Shown: piece by piece, positions 35,350-44,686 of the stretch | How the letters are laid out: each line of letters starts with the position of its first letter | Position numbering within the stretch: position 1 is the stretch's first letter | Assembly: GCF_020164455.1 (NCBI RefSeq) | Contig: NZ_JAIQWW010000008.1 | Coordinates: 1 to 64,000, forward strand | DNA length: 64,000 nt | Direction of reading: 5' to 3' | Source of the DNA: Phyllobacterium chamaecytisi | Lineage (GTDB): Bacteria; Pseudomonadota; Alphaproteobacteria; Rhizobiales; Rhizobiaceae | Position numbers and translations under genes: made by a program | Notes under the pieces: model-generated | What the model saw: only the letters and a program-made list of their open reading frames with translations | The model's database searches: none | Told to the model about the DNA's origin: nothing

Positions 35350-35910
35350 TCACGTTCTTCGCGAGATGACGTCAACTGACAGCTCACCTGCAACCTCCAG
35401 GGCTCCCGAATTATCGATCTCGAATAAACTTAGGCTATCAAAGCGGATCTGCTCGCTTCTTTTGAGACGTAGCTTGATTTCCACCTCGTCTTCTCGCCCT
35501 CAAGCGGCGAGCCGTAACGCCAGTATATCGTCAGTCACTGTATATTTATTGCGATTAGATTGGGATATCGCTCCTTGACCGACACGAGCATGGTTCTTGA
35601 GCCATTCGCTACTACTGTCTCACAGCTTCAAGAAAGTCATCGACGCTTCTTGGGATGCCGTACCGGTGGCCGTGCGCATTCCAGTGCAAGGCGAACAATC
35701 CCTTGCTGACGCGCTTCTCGAACGCGCTGTCGTCTACGGGCCCGTGAATTTCACCCGTTGTTACAGGCTGGTTGATGAACCTTTTTATGAAATGGATCTT
35801 CGGATCCCCGCTCAGACTAGTCCGGTCAAAATCAATCAAGGTGTAGCTGGTCAGGGCTCGCATGCGGCAACGACGCAGGCTTCAGACGCCAAATTTTGGA
35901 CCGAATTGCT
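35350..35910 (-). pseudogene. Decayed second copy of phnN (ribose 1,5-bisphosphokinase)
   Basis: Conceptual translation across several frames recovers a PhnN protein: TLIDFDRTSLSGDPKIHFIK, RFINQPVTTGE, LHWNAHGHRYGIPRS, then after a shift TVVANGSRTMLVSVKERYPN, and in a third frame DILALRLAA, a stop, GREDEVEIKLRLKRSEQI and IDNSGALEVAGE. The ATP-binding P-loop is degraded beyond recognition. There are at least two frameshifts and two internal stops. It parallels the intact phnN at 47111-47671. The remnant hints that a second C-P lyase-related cluster once lay beside the phosphonoalanine genes. Confidence 0.85.
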
Positions 35911-36054
35911 ATTTCAGATCGACATTGCTCCACTGTAGCTTTTAGCCGACGCTTGGGAGGCGAATGAAGATTTGTATGAGGAATGCAGCGGATCTCTGAG
36001 GAGCTCTTCCACCTCCAGTTCGGCTTGACAGAAACAACATTGGTGATGAAAGCG

Positions 36055-36918
36055 TCACGCGAATGGGCCGCACGGGTCGCATGCCAAGTCAATGTATCGT
36101 TTCTGCAGCGCCGTAGTAACTTCTCCTCTTTTTCCGTCGCCGACAACAGTCCCATCAATCCTTGTTACCGGGACAACAAAAAAAGTTGCGCCGACCAAGA
36201 ACACTTCCGAAGCGGCCAGCAGTTCACCAACAGTAAACGTCCGCTCAATCACCGGTAAGTTGCCACAGTCACAGAGATCGAGAATGGCTCGACGTGTAAT
36301 GCTCGGAAGAACCTCATTGCTCAGCGGCCGCGTAATGAGGGCCCCGTCTCCATTCACTATGAAAACGGTTGTGGACGCACCTTCCGTAACGAGGCCATCG
36401 TCATGAAGGATAGCCTCATCACAACCTGCACGGGATGCTGCCAGCTTTGGCAAGACCTGCGCCACGAGGGAGGTGGATTTAATGTCCCGGCGTTTCCATC
36501 TTAAGTCAGCGACCGTCATTGCTGATATTCCCCGCTCAAGGCGAATGCCGGAACACAATACCTTTCGTTGAGAGAACGCTACCGTCGTTTGAACTATACC
36601 TTGTGGAAATACGAAGTCCCTTTCGGCAGTTCCACGCGAAATCTGAATATATACAATGCCCTCCTGAAGCTGATTCTCCTGAATCACACTATCTATCAAC
36701 TCGTGCAAGTCTCCGGAACTGTATATCAGGTCCAGTTCAATTTCCTGTGCAGAGCGTAATAATCGTTGTATGTGGCGTTCTCTATCAACTGGACGACCGT
36801 TGACGACGGCGCATACCTCATATATTCCGTCGCCAAATAGAAATCCACGATCCATTACGGAGACCGTGGCATTCACCTCATCGTAAAAGGTGCCATTGAC
36901 AAATATCTTTCGGGACAT
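36055..36918 (-). CDS. Class IV aminotransferase, D-amino-acid transaminase-like
   Basis: 287 residues: MSRKIFVNGTFYDEVNATVS, SVMDRGFLFGDGIYE, catalytic Lys in RRDIKSTSLVAQVLPK, and DDGLVTEGASTTVFIVNGDG. This is the fold type IV layout shared by D-alanine and branched-chain aminotransferases; length and the DIKSTSL motif favour D-amino-acid aminotransferase. A decayed ridA lies just upstream in the same direction, a common partner that removes imine by-products of PLP enzymes. The substrate is unknown; an amino-phosphonate is possible but unsupported. It converges on the decayed phnN. Confidence 0.85.
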   Translation of the reverse strand: MSRKIFVNGTFYDEVNATVSVMDRGFLFGDGIYEVCAVVNGRPVDRERHIQRLLRSAQEIELDLIYSSGDLHELIDSVIQENQLQEGIVYIQISRGTAERDFVFPQGIVQTTVAFSQRKVLCSGIRLERGISAMTVADLRWKRRDIKSTSLVAQVLPKLAASRAGCDEAILHDDGLVTEGASTTVFIVNGDGALITRPLSNEVLPSITRRAILDLCDCGNLPVIERTFTVGELLAASEVFLVGATFFVVPVTRIDGTVVGDGKRGEVTTALQKRYIDLACDPCGPFA

Positions 36919-36937
36919 TGTTATTTCCTCAATATAA

Positions 36938-37314
36938 CTAGCTATCTTGTCTTCGCCACAGCCATTCTCGTGTTAATGCCGCCACAGCAATTTCAATACC
37001 GGACGCCAGCCTGCTCTCGATAAAAGCACGCTTAGGCTAAGCGGTGGGATCGTCCTCAATCCACTCCGCGTCGAATAATTGCTTTGGCTCAATGTTGGAA
37101 AGATAACCGTTACAGAATTAATTCTGTCACGAGTTGAGTTGGCGTCTTTTAGCCGCGATGACAGATTTTGGAGGCAGGTTTCAATCTGCTTGGCCATGCT
37201 CCCTTCTCTACTAGTGGGTGTTGCCACCACCGTCGCAAAACCACCTCCACTCAGGCCAACGCAGCGGCCCAGGGAACTTCCTGGCACCTGATGTATTCCG
37301 TTTGAGTTGTTCAT
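36938..37314 (-). pseudogene. Decayed RidA-family (imine deaminase) gene
   Basis: The N-terminal part reads PGSSLGRCVGLSGGGFATVV and MAKQIETCLQNLSSRLKDAN, then DRINSVTVIF, matching the RidA/YjgF layout. After about residue 72 the family sequence continues in another frame: FDAEWIEDDPTA, a stop, PKRAFIESRLASGIEIAVAA and LTREW, ending at a TAG at 36938. So there is one frameshift and one nonsense codon. RidA deaminates reactive enamine or imine intermediates in the cytoplasm. The gene lies immediately upstream of the D-amino-acid aminotransferase. Confidence 0.75.
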
Positions 37315-37603
37315 TTTTCTCTCAACTCCAATTTGGTATCGATAGAGATCGTTCTTGAATGACGCCAGAAAGTCGCCGAAGAGATGGGATGCCTGAGAGT
37401 TCTTGCAAGCTCATTCGCCCGCTGAAATTACAGGGGGCGGAGTTTAAAAAAACTGTGAACAGATATGGATCCATTTCGACTCTGGCATTTCTTGCTGGAC
37501 ATATTTCCGCGGAATGCGAAATCGTCAATAAACTCGTACTGCTAGTATGAGCCAATGCCGCATCATCATGATTTTTTTTGATGTAATATGGCAGATGCAG
37601 CAA

Positions 37604-38509
37604 TTACGTGTTTGCTGCCATGGTTGCCGTCCGACAAGTTCGGATCATCCACCGGCAGAAAGAGCGTGCCAATTCAAAGTTGGCGCCTCTATCAAGGCTG
37701 TATGCATGGTATTGCATCCCGCTTTTCGCTCGCGAATTCGGCACGACATCCAGAATCTCTTGTGTGACGAGATCCGCAACAAGGATTTCCGGTACGATAA
37801 GCAGTCCTTGCCCAGTAACTGCGGCCGGGATCGCCAGGAAGTGATGATCGTAGCGAGGTCCTTTGGCAAACTTATTGAGCGGCAACCCAAGTGCGTTCGA
37901 CCATCTCGGCAATATGTCAGGTCGTGAGGTAACCGAGATAACCGGCGCGTGCGTGAGAAGGTCAATAAGTGACTTATTCTGGACGAGTGCTCTGGAGCCA
38001 ACGCAAATGATATTCTCCTCCACCAAAAGCCATTGCTCAGTCGCGCCTCGTAGGTCCAGGTCCCTAGTGATTAAAACGTCGAAAACATCGTTTGCCTTCG
38101 GTGGAGCAAGTGAAGTTACAATATCAACCGAGGCATCGTGTCGTTTGCAAAAATCCTGGAGGTTAGGGATCAACGTGCTGTAGGCGAACGTGGGAAGGGA
38201 CGTTCTAACGACAAGCCCATTCAACGCATCGCCCTTCTGACGCATTCGTCGACTTGTAAAATCAATCGTATCCAATGCATCGGCAGTCGCTTGACCAAAG
38301 AGCCTTCCGAGTTCTGTCAGCTCAATTTCTCGTCCACGACGTGTGAACAGCCGCCCGCCCAAATAGTCTTCAAGCACGGCAAGGTGGCGGCTCGCTCCGC
38401 TCTGGGTTATCCCCAGCGCCGCCGCACCTTTAGTGACGGTACCCTCCCGTGAAATCGTAAGAAAGACACGAATCGAATTGAGTGGGGGAAATTTATCGTC
38501 AGGTGGCAT
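37604..38509 (-). CDS. LysR-type regulator divergent from ABC cassette 2
   Basis: 301 residues. HTH with SREGTVTKGAAALGITQSGA and SRHLAVLEDYLGGRLF; effector domain with FAYSTLIPNLQDF, VISVTSRPDILPRW and GPRYDHHFLAIPA, which line up throughout with the LysR at 31750. The two are paralogues. The gene is head-to-head with the solute-binding protein of cassette 2 over 272 bases and so probably controls it. The shared ancestry with the phosphonoalanine regulator suggests a related effector. The start at 38509 lacks a strong ribosome binding site, so it is not certain. Confidence 0.9.
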   Translation of the reverse strand: MPPDDKFPPLNSIRVFLTISREGTVTKGAAALGITQSGASRHLAVLEDYLGGRLFTRRGREIELTELGRLFGQATADALDTIDFTSRRMRQKGDALNGLVVRTSLPTFAYSTLIPNLQDFCKRHDASVDIVTSLAPPKANDVFDVLITRDLDLRGATEQWLLVEENIICVGSRALVQNKSLIDLLTHAPVISVTSRPDILPRWSNALGLPLNKFAKGPRYDHHFLAIPAAVTGQGLLIVPEILVADLVTQEILDVVPNSRAKSGMQYHAYSLDRGANFELARSFCRWMIRTCRTATMAANT

Positions 38510-38781
38510 CTGAAAAACTCATGGGGAACTCATAGTTTATAATACCAACATGCTGGTACGTTTGAACGTTACCGCAGAACCATGTATCAAACCATAAATA
38601 AATGTGATTGTGAAATGCGGATGCGCTGTCCAGATTGGCCGCAATTACCGCGTTGATCGGTCAAAGGGAACGTAAGGCACGAGCAGGTTTCAGGGTTCGT
38701 TGTTTCATCAGAAAGCCGAACACACTGAGCTGTTCACATTTTGGGCAATCTAGTCGGATTGAGCAAGGAGGAGCGTAACAG

Positions 38782-40356
38782 ATGCTGCACACACTATCTA
38801 GGCGAACGATTTTGAAGGCAACGGGTGCGACTTTGATGACGGCAGTAATGCCAAGGGGCGCATTCCCGAATGACACGTCGCGCGTAACTCTTAAAATTGC
38901 CGTCCAGGACTTCCGTCCAATCCTCGAGCCTATGCATTCCCAGTCGGCAGCGAACGTCGCCTACCGCATAGAGGAAAGCATCTATGACTCGCTTCTAACC
39001 CTCGACTATTTTGGAGACTTTGGCGTGAAGCCCGCTCTGGCAGAGAGCATTCAGCGAACGGACGACACTACCTATATCGCTAAGCTCCGGTCAGGGGTCA
39101 AATTTCACGATGGAAGCGTAATGACGGCGGATGATGTGGCGTTTTCATACGGCCGTGATAGGCTCCTTGGCGACGCGGCGCCTGGTCTCCAGATGAAAAA
39201 TCGGTTCCTCCCATTGCTTCAGTCGGCTGCTGCAATCGACGATCTCACAGTAAAGATCACTACAAGTGCTCCAGACCCTGTTTTTGAGAAGCGGCTGGCA
39301 TCATGGGGCGGCCAAATCATCTCGAAAAAAGCTTACGAAGCGGCCGGCTCCTTCGACAAGTGGGCGCTAAAGCCCATCGGCACCGGGCCATTTCGTGTCG
39401 CTGAAGTAAGGGAGCGAAACTACATCAGCCTTGAAGCACACGATGAATATTGGGGCGGTAAGCCGACGGTCGCAGGGGTCAAATTCATTTTGGTGCCCGA
39501 ACTGTCCGCTCGCATCGCAGGCCTTCTCGCCAGCGATTTCGACATCATTACCGATCTTACTCCCGATCAGATAGAAACCGTATCAGCGAGCAAGGGGTTC
39601 AAAGTCCTTGGTGGTGATGCGGCGGTGCTGCGCAATGTGAACTTTGACATCGAGCATAATCCGATCCTCAAGGACGTAAATCTGAGGCGCGCAATGTCAT
39701 TGGCGATAGATCGGGACGCACTTGTAAATGGCCTCTGGGGCGGTAAAGCAAGCATTCCCAACGGAGAGCAATTCAGGTATTTTGGCGATCTTTACGACCA
39801 AGGGCGTGCGAAGCCCCTGTATGATCCCGAACAAGCTCGTCGATTACTCGCTGCCTCAACCTACAAAGGAGAGCGCATCCCATATAGAATGCTGAGTGGT
39901 TATTATACCAATGAGCTGTCGACGGCTCAAGTGCTCGTTGAAATGTGGAACCAGGTTGGGATAAACGTCGATATCGAAATAAAAGAGAACTGGGACCAAG
40001 TATATCAGCAGCCAAATACCGGTATGAACAATGATTCGTGTCCGATGGTTTTCCCAGATCCACTTTCAACAATTTGGCGCTGCTATGGAGACGCGAGCAG
40101 TTACCAAGCAGAAGAGAAAGCGTGGTCAAATAAGGAGTTCAATGAGCTGGGGAAGGTATTAGAATCGAGTTTGGACAACAATGAACGCAAGCGCGCGCTT
40201 GCGCGGATGTTTGATATTTTTGATCAAGACGACCCGCCGGCAATTTTGCTCCATACGATGGCCGCTTTATATGGAGCAAGGGAGGATATCGAATGGAAGC
40301 CATATCCGGTGGCGAATATGAGCTTCCGGCCCGGCCAAGTCTCTGTGCGTCGTTAG
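38782..40356 (+). CDS. Periplasmic solute-binding protein, SBP family 5 (cassette 2)
   Basis: 524 residues from the ATG at 38782 with AAGGAGGA upstream. The Tat-type signal is SRRTILKATGATLMTAVMP. Mature motifs: FHDGSVMTADDVAFSYGRDR, IGTGPFRVAEV and LRRAMSLAIDRDALVNGLWG. It aligns along its whole length with the receptors of cassettes 1 and 3 but is the most divergent of the three. The cassette has a visibly lower GC content and more A/T-ending codons than its surroundings, which suggests separate acquisition. Ligand unknown. Confidence 0.92.
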   Translation: MLHTLSRRTILKATGATLMTAVMPRGAFPNDTSRVTLKIAVQDFRPILEPMHSQSAANVAYRIEESIYDSLLTLDYFGDFGVKPALAESIQRTDDTTYIAKLRSGVKFHDGSVMTADDVAFSYGRDRLLGDAAPGLQMKNRFLPLLQSAAAIDDLTVKITTSAPDPVFEKRLASWGGQIISKKAYEAAGSFDKWALKPIGTGPFRVAEVRERNYISLEAHDEYWGGKPTVAGVKFILVPELSARIAGLLASDFDIITDLTPDQIETVSASKGFKVLGGDAAVLRNVNFDIEHNPILKDVNLRRAMSLAIDRDALVNGLWGGKASIPNGEQFRYFGDLYDQGRAKPLYDPEQARRLLAASTYKGERIPYRMLSGYYTNELSTAQVLVEMWNQVGINVDIEIKENWDQVYQQPNTGMNNDSCPMVFPDPLSTIWRCYGDASSYQAEEKAWSNKEFNELGKVLESSLDNNERKRALARMFDIFDQDDPPAILLHTMAALYGAREDIEWKPYPVANMSFRPGQVSVRR

Positions 40357-40365
40357 TCAAACGTC

Positions 40366-41409
40366 ATGTCAGCAAGTACTGGAATATGCGAATCTGGCGT
40401 CAAGTTGGATTCGACCGAGAGCCAGAGTAGCAAAGACAGTCCTGCACACTGCGCGCAAAAGGCGGTGACTGCGGGAAGCCTGTCGGTCAGAAATTTGACT
40501 GTGCTACTGGGCAAGAACGGGCGTAGCGTGCCGATCGTGCAATCGCTTTCGTTTGATATCAAACGAGCCGAGATGGTCGCATTAGTCGGCGAAAGCGGCA
40601 GCGGCAAGAGTGTTACTTGTCGGGCGATAATGGGGCTCCTTCCTGGTTACATGCAACGGACGGGCGAGTTATTCCTCGGCGGGGCTGAAATCCCGCAAGG
40701 ACGCGTCTCCGCTCAAACGGCGATGGTTTTCCAGGATCCAGTCGGAACGCTGAACCCAGTGCGCACCATCGGATTTCACCTCAAAGAAGTGCTTAGTTTG
40801 AGAAGGTCGATCCGAGGCGCGCTTGCTTACGCTCGCGCCGTTGAGTTGCTCCGCCAGGTAGGACTCCGCGAACCAGAAAGGGCGATGACTTTATACCCTC
40901 ATCAGTTATCTGGAGGTATGAATCAAAGAGTTGGCATCGCATTAGCTCTTGCTGGCAATCCGAGTCTGCTCTTGGCTGACGAACCCACTTCGTCTCTTGA
41001 CACGACGACGCAGGCGCAAATTATGGATTTGCTCGCCAAAGTCAGAGAGGAAGCGGGCTTGGCCATCCTATTCGTAACACATGACCTCGGGCTGGTTAGC
41101 CAGAGAGCAGACAGAGTGATCGTGATGTATGGTGGCCAAATGGTGGAGTCCGGTACGCCGCGCGATCTCTTCGAGAACCCAAGACATCCGTATACGGCCG
41201 CCCTCATCGCATCGTTACCTCGAGTTGGCGGAGAGCATGGTCAATTGCGGAGCATTCCCGGCAAGGTACCGCCCCCTGGTGAAGGGCCAGCATTTTGCCG
41301 CTTTGCGGACAGATGTAGTCGGGCCGATGAGACATGCCATGCTATCGCACCCCCTTGGATCACAATCGATCCCAATCATTTGGCCCGATGCCATCACGCA
41401 GCGAGGTAA
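40366..41409 (+). CDS. Opp/Dpp-type ABC ATPase, DppD-like (cassette 2)
   Basis: 347 residues; Walker A GESGSGKSVTC, Q-loop MVFQDPVGTLNP, signature LSGGMNQRVGIALALAG, Walker B LLLADEPTSSLD, switch VTHDLGLV. The C-terminal extension has FCRFADRCSRADETC, the Cys motif of oligopeptide ATPases. The first 40 or so residues (with DSTESQSSKDSPAHCAQKAV) are unconserved, so translation may begin later. It starts 9 bases after the receptor gene and works with the next ATPase. Confidence 0.92.
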   Translation: MSASTGICESGVKLDSTESQSSKDSPAHCAQKAVTAGSLSVRNLTVLLGKNGRSVPIVQSLSFDIKRAEMVALVGESGSGKSVTCRAIMGLLPGYMQRTGELFLGGAEIPQGRVSAQTAMVFQDPVGTLNPVRTIGFHLKEVLSLRRSIRGALAYARAVELLRQVGLREPERAMTLYPHQLSGGMNQRVGIALALAGNPSLLLADEPTSSLDTTTQAQIMDLLAKVREEAGLAILFVTHDLGLVSQRADRVIVMYGGQMVESGTPRDLFENPRHPYTAALIASLPRVGGEHGQLRSIPGKVPPPGEGPAFCRFADRCSRADETCHAIAPPWITIDPNHLARCHHAAR

Positions 41410-41415
41410 CAGTCA

Positions 41416-42297
41416 ATGGAAAACATCAATGGCGCAAATCCCGAGCGCAATTGCACAGGCGAACCGCTGCTTGAACTGAGAGACGTATGCTTTTCCTATC
41501 AATCGCAAGGCAGTCGATCGATTTCAGAAGATGGTGCCGCAGCAGGCACCATCACTGGGATCAATCTGAGCCTTCGATCGGGAGAGACACTCGCGCTTAT
41601 AGGAGAGAGTGGCAGTGGCAAGTCGACCATAGGACGTCTAATATTGGGCCTGCTGAAGCCGGAACGCGGGTCCATTCTTATTAAAGGCGAGGACGTGACG
41701 CGCATTAAGAGGAGGAGGCGAGCGGATCTGCTTCAATCCATACAAGTGATATTCCAGAATCCATTGGACGCGCTGAACCCCCGCATGCGTATTCTCGACC
41801 AGATTGCCGAACCAGCCGTATCACTTCTCGGGGTCGGCTGGACTGCTGCGCGAGAAATCGCGGCGGAAGCAATGAACGCTGTCGGATTGCCCGCTGGTGT
41901 CGGTCAACGTTATGCTATTGAAGTAAGTGGCGGGCAAGCGCAACGAGTAGTTATAGCTAGAGCGATATCCCTCAAGCCGGCATTGATCGTATGTGATGAG
42001 CCAGTGTCCGCCCTGGACGTTTCGGTACAGGCCCAGATTCTAAATCTGCTGCGAGATCTCAACAGACAGATGGGCGTCGCGCTGCTTTTCATCACCCATG
42101 ACCTTCGGATTGTTCCGTATGTCTGCAAGAGAAGTGCTATTATGGAGCGAGGCGGGATTGTAGAAACTGGCCTTACAAATGATTTGTTCTCGAGGCCAAA
42201 ATCAACCTATGCGGCAGCTTTGCTGAACGCCGTTCCGGGTTTTTTGTCATCGGAACGAAATATCGATCGTGCCAGGAATGGTTATGATGAGATCTAA
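41416..42297 (+). CDS. Opp/Dpp-type ABC ATPase, DppF-like (cassette 2)
   Basis: 293 residues; Walker A GESGSGKST, Q-loop VIFQNPLDALNPR, signature VSGGQAQRVVIARAI, Walker B LIVCDEPVSALD and FITHDLRIV. It is shorter than its counterparts because it ends soon after PKSTYAAALLNAVPG, without the Cys-containing tail found in cassettes 1 and 3. It overlaps the permease gene. It should still be an active nucleotide-binding subunit, since the tail is not needed for ATP hydrolysis. Confidence 0.9.
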   Translation: MENINGANPERNCTGEPLLELRDVCFSYQSQGSRSISEDGAAAGTITGINLSLRSGETLALIGESGSGKSTIGRLILGLLKPERGSILIKGEDVTRIKRRRRADLLQSIQVIFQNPLDALNPRMRILDQIAEPAVSLLGVGWTAAREIAAEAMNAVGLPAGVGQRYAIEVSGGQAQRVVIARAISLKPALIVCDEPVSALDVSVQAQILNLLRDLNRQMGVALLFITHDLRIVPYVCKRSAIMERGGIVETGLTNDLFSRPKSTYAAALLNAVPGFLSSERNIDRARNGYDEI

Positions 42298-43222
42298 ACT
42301 TTTCAGCTATATCCTCAGGAAGGTTTTTCGCGCGGTTTTTACGCTACTCCTTCTCTCTACCCTCGTTTTCTTTGCGCTCCGGCTTTCTGGCAATCCGGCG
42401 AGAATACTTCTTTCGCCCGATGCGCCGCCCGAAATGGTTGCGGCATACGCAGAGCGTTATGGTCTCAACGCGCCATTGGCAGAGCAGTACGTATTGTATC
42501 TTCGAAACTTGCTTTCAGCTGATTTTGGAAGCTCGTATATAAACTCTAAGCCTGTCGCCGCAATCATCATTGATCGCTTGCCTGCGACCCTCGAACTCGG
42601 CCTGTCGGGCATCGTTCTCGCAATTTTCATCGGTATCCCACTTGGCCTAATGGCAGCCCTCGATCGCAGTGGACCGATCGACAAGTATGCAATGACTCTC
42701 GCAACGCTGGTTTACAGTGTCCCGAGCTTCTTTTTTGGGGTGCTTCTAATGTTGTTATTTTCGGTTGCGCTCAGATGGTTGCCCAGTTCTGGCTCCGATA
42801 CATGGCGTAACTTGATTCTGCCAGCGATGACGCTTGGTATTGGCAATGCTGCATTGCTTGCCAGATTCACACGTTCTGCTGTGGCCGAAATAATGCAACA
42901 ACCTTATATACTCGCCGCCCGCGCTAGGGGTACGCCCCGCTCCCGCATCATTGTTCATTATTTATTGCCCAATGCAGGTATAGCGCTTCTAACGGTTATA
43001 GGGCTAATGATCGGAACGACAATAGTGGGAGCTATCGTTACCGAGACCGTATTTGCATGGCCTGGGCTCGGTAGTCTTTTCGTGTCGTCCGTCTCCAGCC
43101 GGGATATCCCTGTCGTTCAGGCCATTGTTATTTTATCGGCGGCAACAATGGTGACAACAAACCTTACGGTTGACTTTCTATATCGGGTCGCCGACCCGCG
43201 CATAAGAACAGCTCAACGATAA
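42284..43222 (+). CDS. Opp/Dpp-type ABC permease, DppB-like (cassette 2)
   Basis: About 312 residues. Four possible starts lie close together (GTG 42269, ATG 42278, 42284, 42287); 42284 has AGGAA six bases upstream and gives the usual length. N-terminal helix, FFALRLSGNPARILL, coupling loop ARFTRSAVAEIMQQPYILAA and VFAWPGLGSLFVSS. It overlaps the end of the ATPase gene. It forms the channel with the following DppC-like protein. Confidence 0.9.
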   Translation: MMRSKLFSYILRKVFRAVFTLLLLSTLVFFALRLSGNPARILLSPDAPPEMVAAYAERYGLNAPLAEQYVLYLRNLLSADFGSSYINSKPVAAIIIDRLPATLELGLSGIVLAIFIGIPLGLMAALDRSGPIDKYAMTLATLVYSVPSFFFGVLLMLLFSVALRWLPSSGSDTWRNLILPAMTLGIGNAALLARFTRSAVAEIMQQPYILAARARGTPRSRIIVHYLLPNAGIALLTVIGLMIGTTIVGAIVTETVFAWPGLGSLFVSSVSSRDIPVVQAIVILSAATMVTTNLTVDFLYRVADPRIRTAQR

Positions 43223-43243
43223 CTCCTGGGGTATGGCAAAACG

Positions 43244-44155
43244 ATGACAAGGCAAACTCGCATGGCCCGAATTGATAACCCCATACTGTCGCTCAGAGTA
43301 CGCGCATTTGGACGTTCCGTGGCACGATGGGACACTGCAATCACGCTATCAACTCTGTGGTTAGCAGTGTGTGTGTTTATTCTGCTATTCGGAGTCGAGT
43401 TCGCGCCCTATAGACCGACCTCGATCGACTTGACGCACCGGCTTGCGCCCCCAGCATTCGCTGGCGGAACTTGGTCGCATTTCCTTGGTACTGATGATCT
43501 TGGTCGTGATGTATTGAGTCGTTTGATATATGCGACCCGTATAAGCCTGCTAGTGGCAGTTATAGGGGTGCCGTTGGGAGCCGTCATTGGAGCTCTGATA
43601 GGTTTCTTAGCGGCATATATGCGAGGGTTGGTTGATGAGACCGTTACAATGCTCGTCGACGCACAAGCAGCGCTACCATATATGATCGTCGCTCTCTCGG
43701 TTATCGCGTTTCTTGGAAATAATGTCGTTCTTCTGATGATTATAATTGGGTCCTATGGCTGGGAACGCTACGCCCGGCTGTCCCGGAGTCTTTCAATGTC
43801 GTTGTTAGAGCGCGGCTTTGTTGTTGCAGCTCAGACATATGGTGTGTCGGGGGTACCGCTCTTTGTGCGGCATATTTTGCCTAATGCACTTGGAATTTTT
43901 TTTGTGAATATGACGATAACTTTTGCCGAAATTATGCTTCTGGAGAGCTCCCTCAGCTTTCTCGGCCTTGGCTTTCAACCTCCTGTGGCGAGTTTAGGCA
44001 ATATGATCGGGTTGGGCCGAGAGTACATGCTCAGCGCGTGGTGGGTGGCTGTGTTTCCGGGAACGGTTATCTGCCTAACGGCACTTTCAGCGTCACTCAT
44101 AGGAGATGGACTGAGAGATCGCTTCGATCCGTCGGCAAGGGAAGCCGCCAGATAG
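43244..44155 (+). CDS. Opp/Dpp-type ABC permease, DppC-like (cassette 2)
   Basis: 303 residues. LGTDDLGRDVLSRLIYATRI near the N-terminus and LESSLSFLGLGFQPPVASLG near the C-terminus are the DppC hallmarks. Five or six membrane helices follow a cytoplasmic N-terminal arm. It begins 21 bases after the DppB gene. The gap to the phosphodiesterase gene, about 150 bases, is longer than elsewhere in the cassette, and the copied segment that begins at 44191 lies in it. Confidence 0.92.
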   Translation: MTRQTRMARIDNPILSLRVRAFGRSVARWDTAITLSTLWLAVCVFILLFGVEFAPYRPTSIDLTHRLAPPAFAGGTWSHFLGTDDLGRDVLSRLIYATRISLLVAVIGVPLGAVIGALIGFLAAYMRGLVDETVTMLVDAQAALPYMIVALSVIAFLGNNVVLLMIIIGSYGWERYARLSRSLSMSLLERGFVVAAQTYGVSGVPLFVRHILPNALGIFFVNMTITFAEIMLLESSLSFLGLGFQPPVASLGNMIGLGREYMLSAWWVAVFPGTVICLTALSASLIGDGLRDRFDPSAREAAR

Positions 44156-44190
44156 AGGCTAGTGGGCTGGTGCATTCATGTTGGAGATCT

Positions 44191-44686
44191 GTTTACTGTC
44201 GGCCACCAATCAGCTGACGCTTGATGGACATTGTCGCGTGAACTGTTGATTTGCGACTGACCCATTTCCTACGCCCCCAATCTCAGCAACAAAAGTTAGA
44301 TATCATGCGATTTCTCATCATCAGCTTCGACGGCCTCCGCCCAGACCTCGTCTCTCCCGATCTCACGCCGAACCTCTACCGCTTGCAGTCCTTGGGCGTC
44401 ACGCTGTCGGAGCATCGGACAATCTATCCCAGCGAAACCCGTTCGGCCTTCCCAAGCCTTGTCACTGGCGCCACCACCAGGCGCCATGGCATGGTGGGAA
44501 ACCAGTATGTTGACCGCTCCGTTACGCCGTCGCGCTGCATCGATACATCTGATGCCGTGCTTTTGCGCAAACTCGACCTCGAGAGCGGTGGACGACTGAT
44601 GTCAGCGCCAACACTTGGCGAGATCCTCGCTGCAGAAGGACGCAGCATGGCCGTATTGGCCACGAACACACCCGGCACGACACGCT
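44191..44686 (+). repeat. Duplicated segment shared with 5146-5638 (inverted)
   Basis: The plus-strand copy of the segment described at 5146-5638. It includes the leader from GTTTACTGTCGGC to the ATG at 44305 and the first 127 codons. Similarity to the cassette 1 copy is much higher than between the rest of the two cassettes, and it begins outside the coding region, so the phosphodiesterase gene of this cassette probably came from a cassette-1-like source by recombination. Confidence 0.7.
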
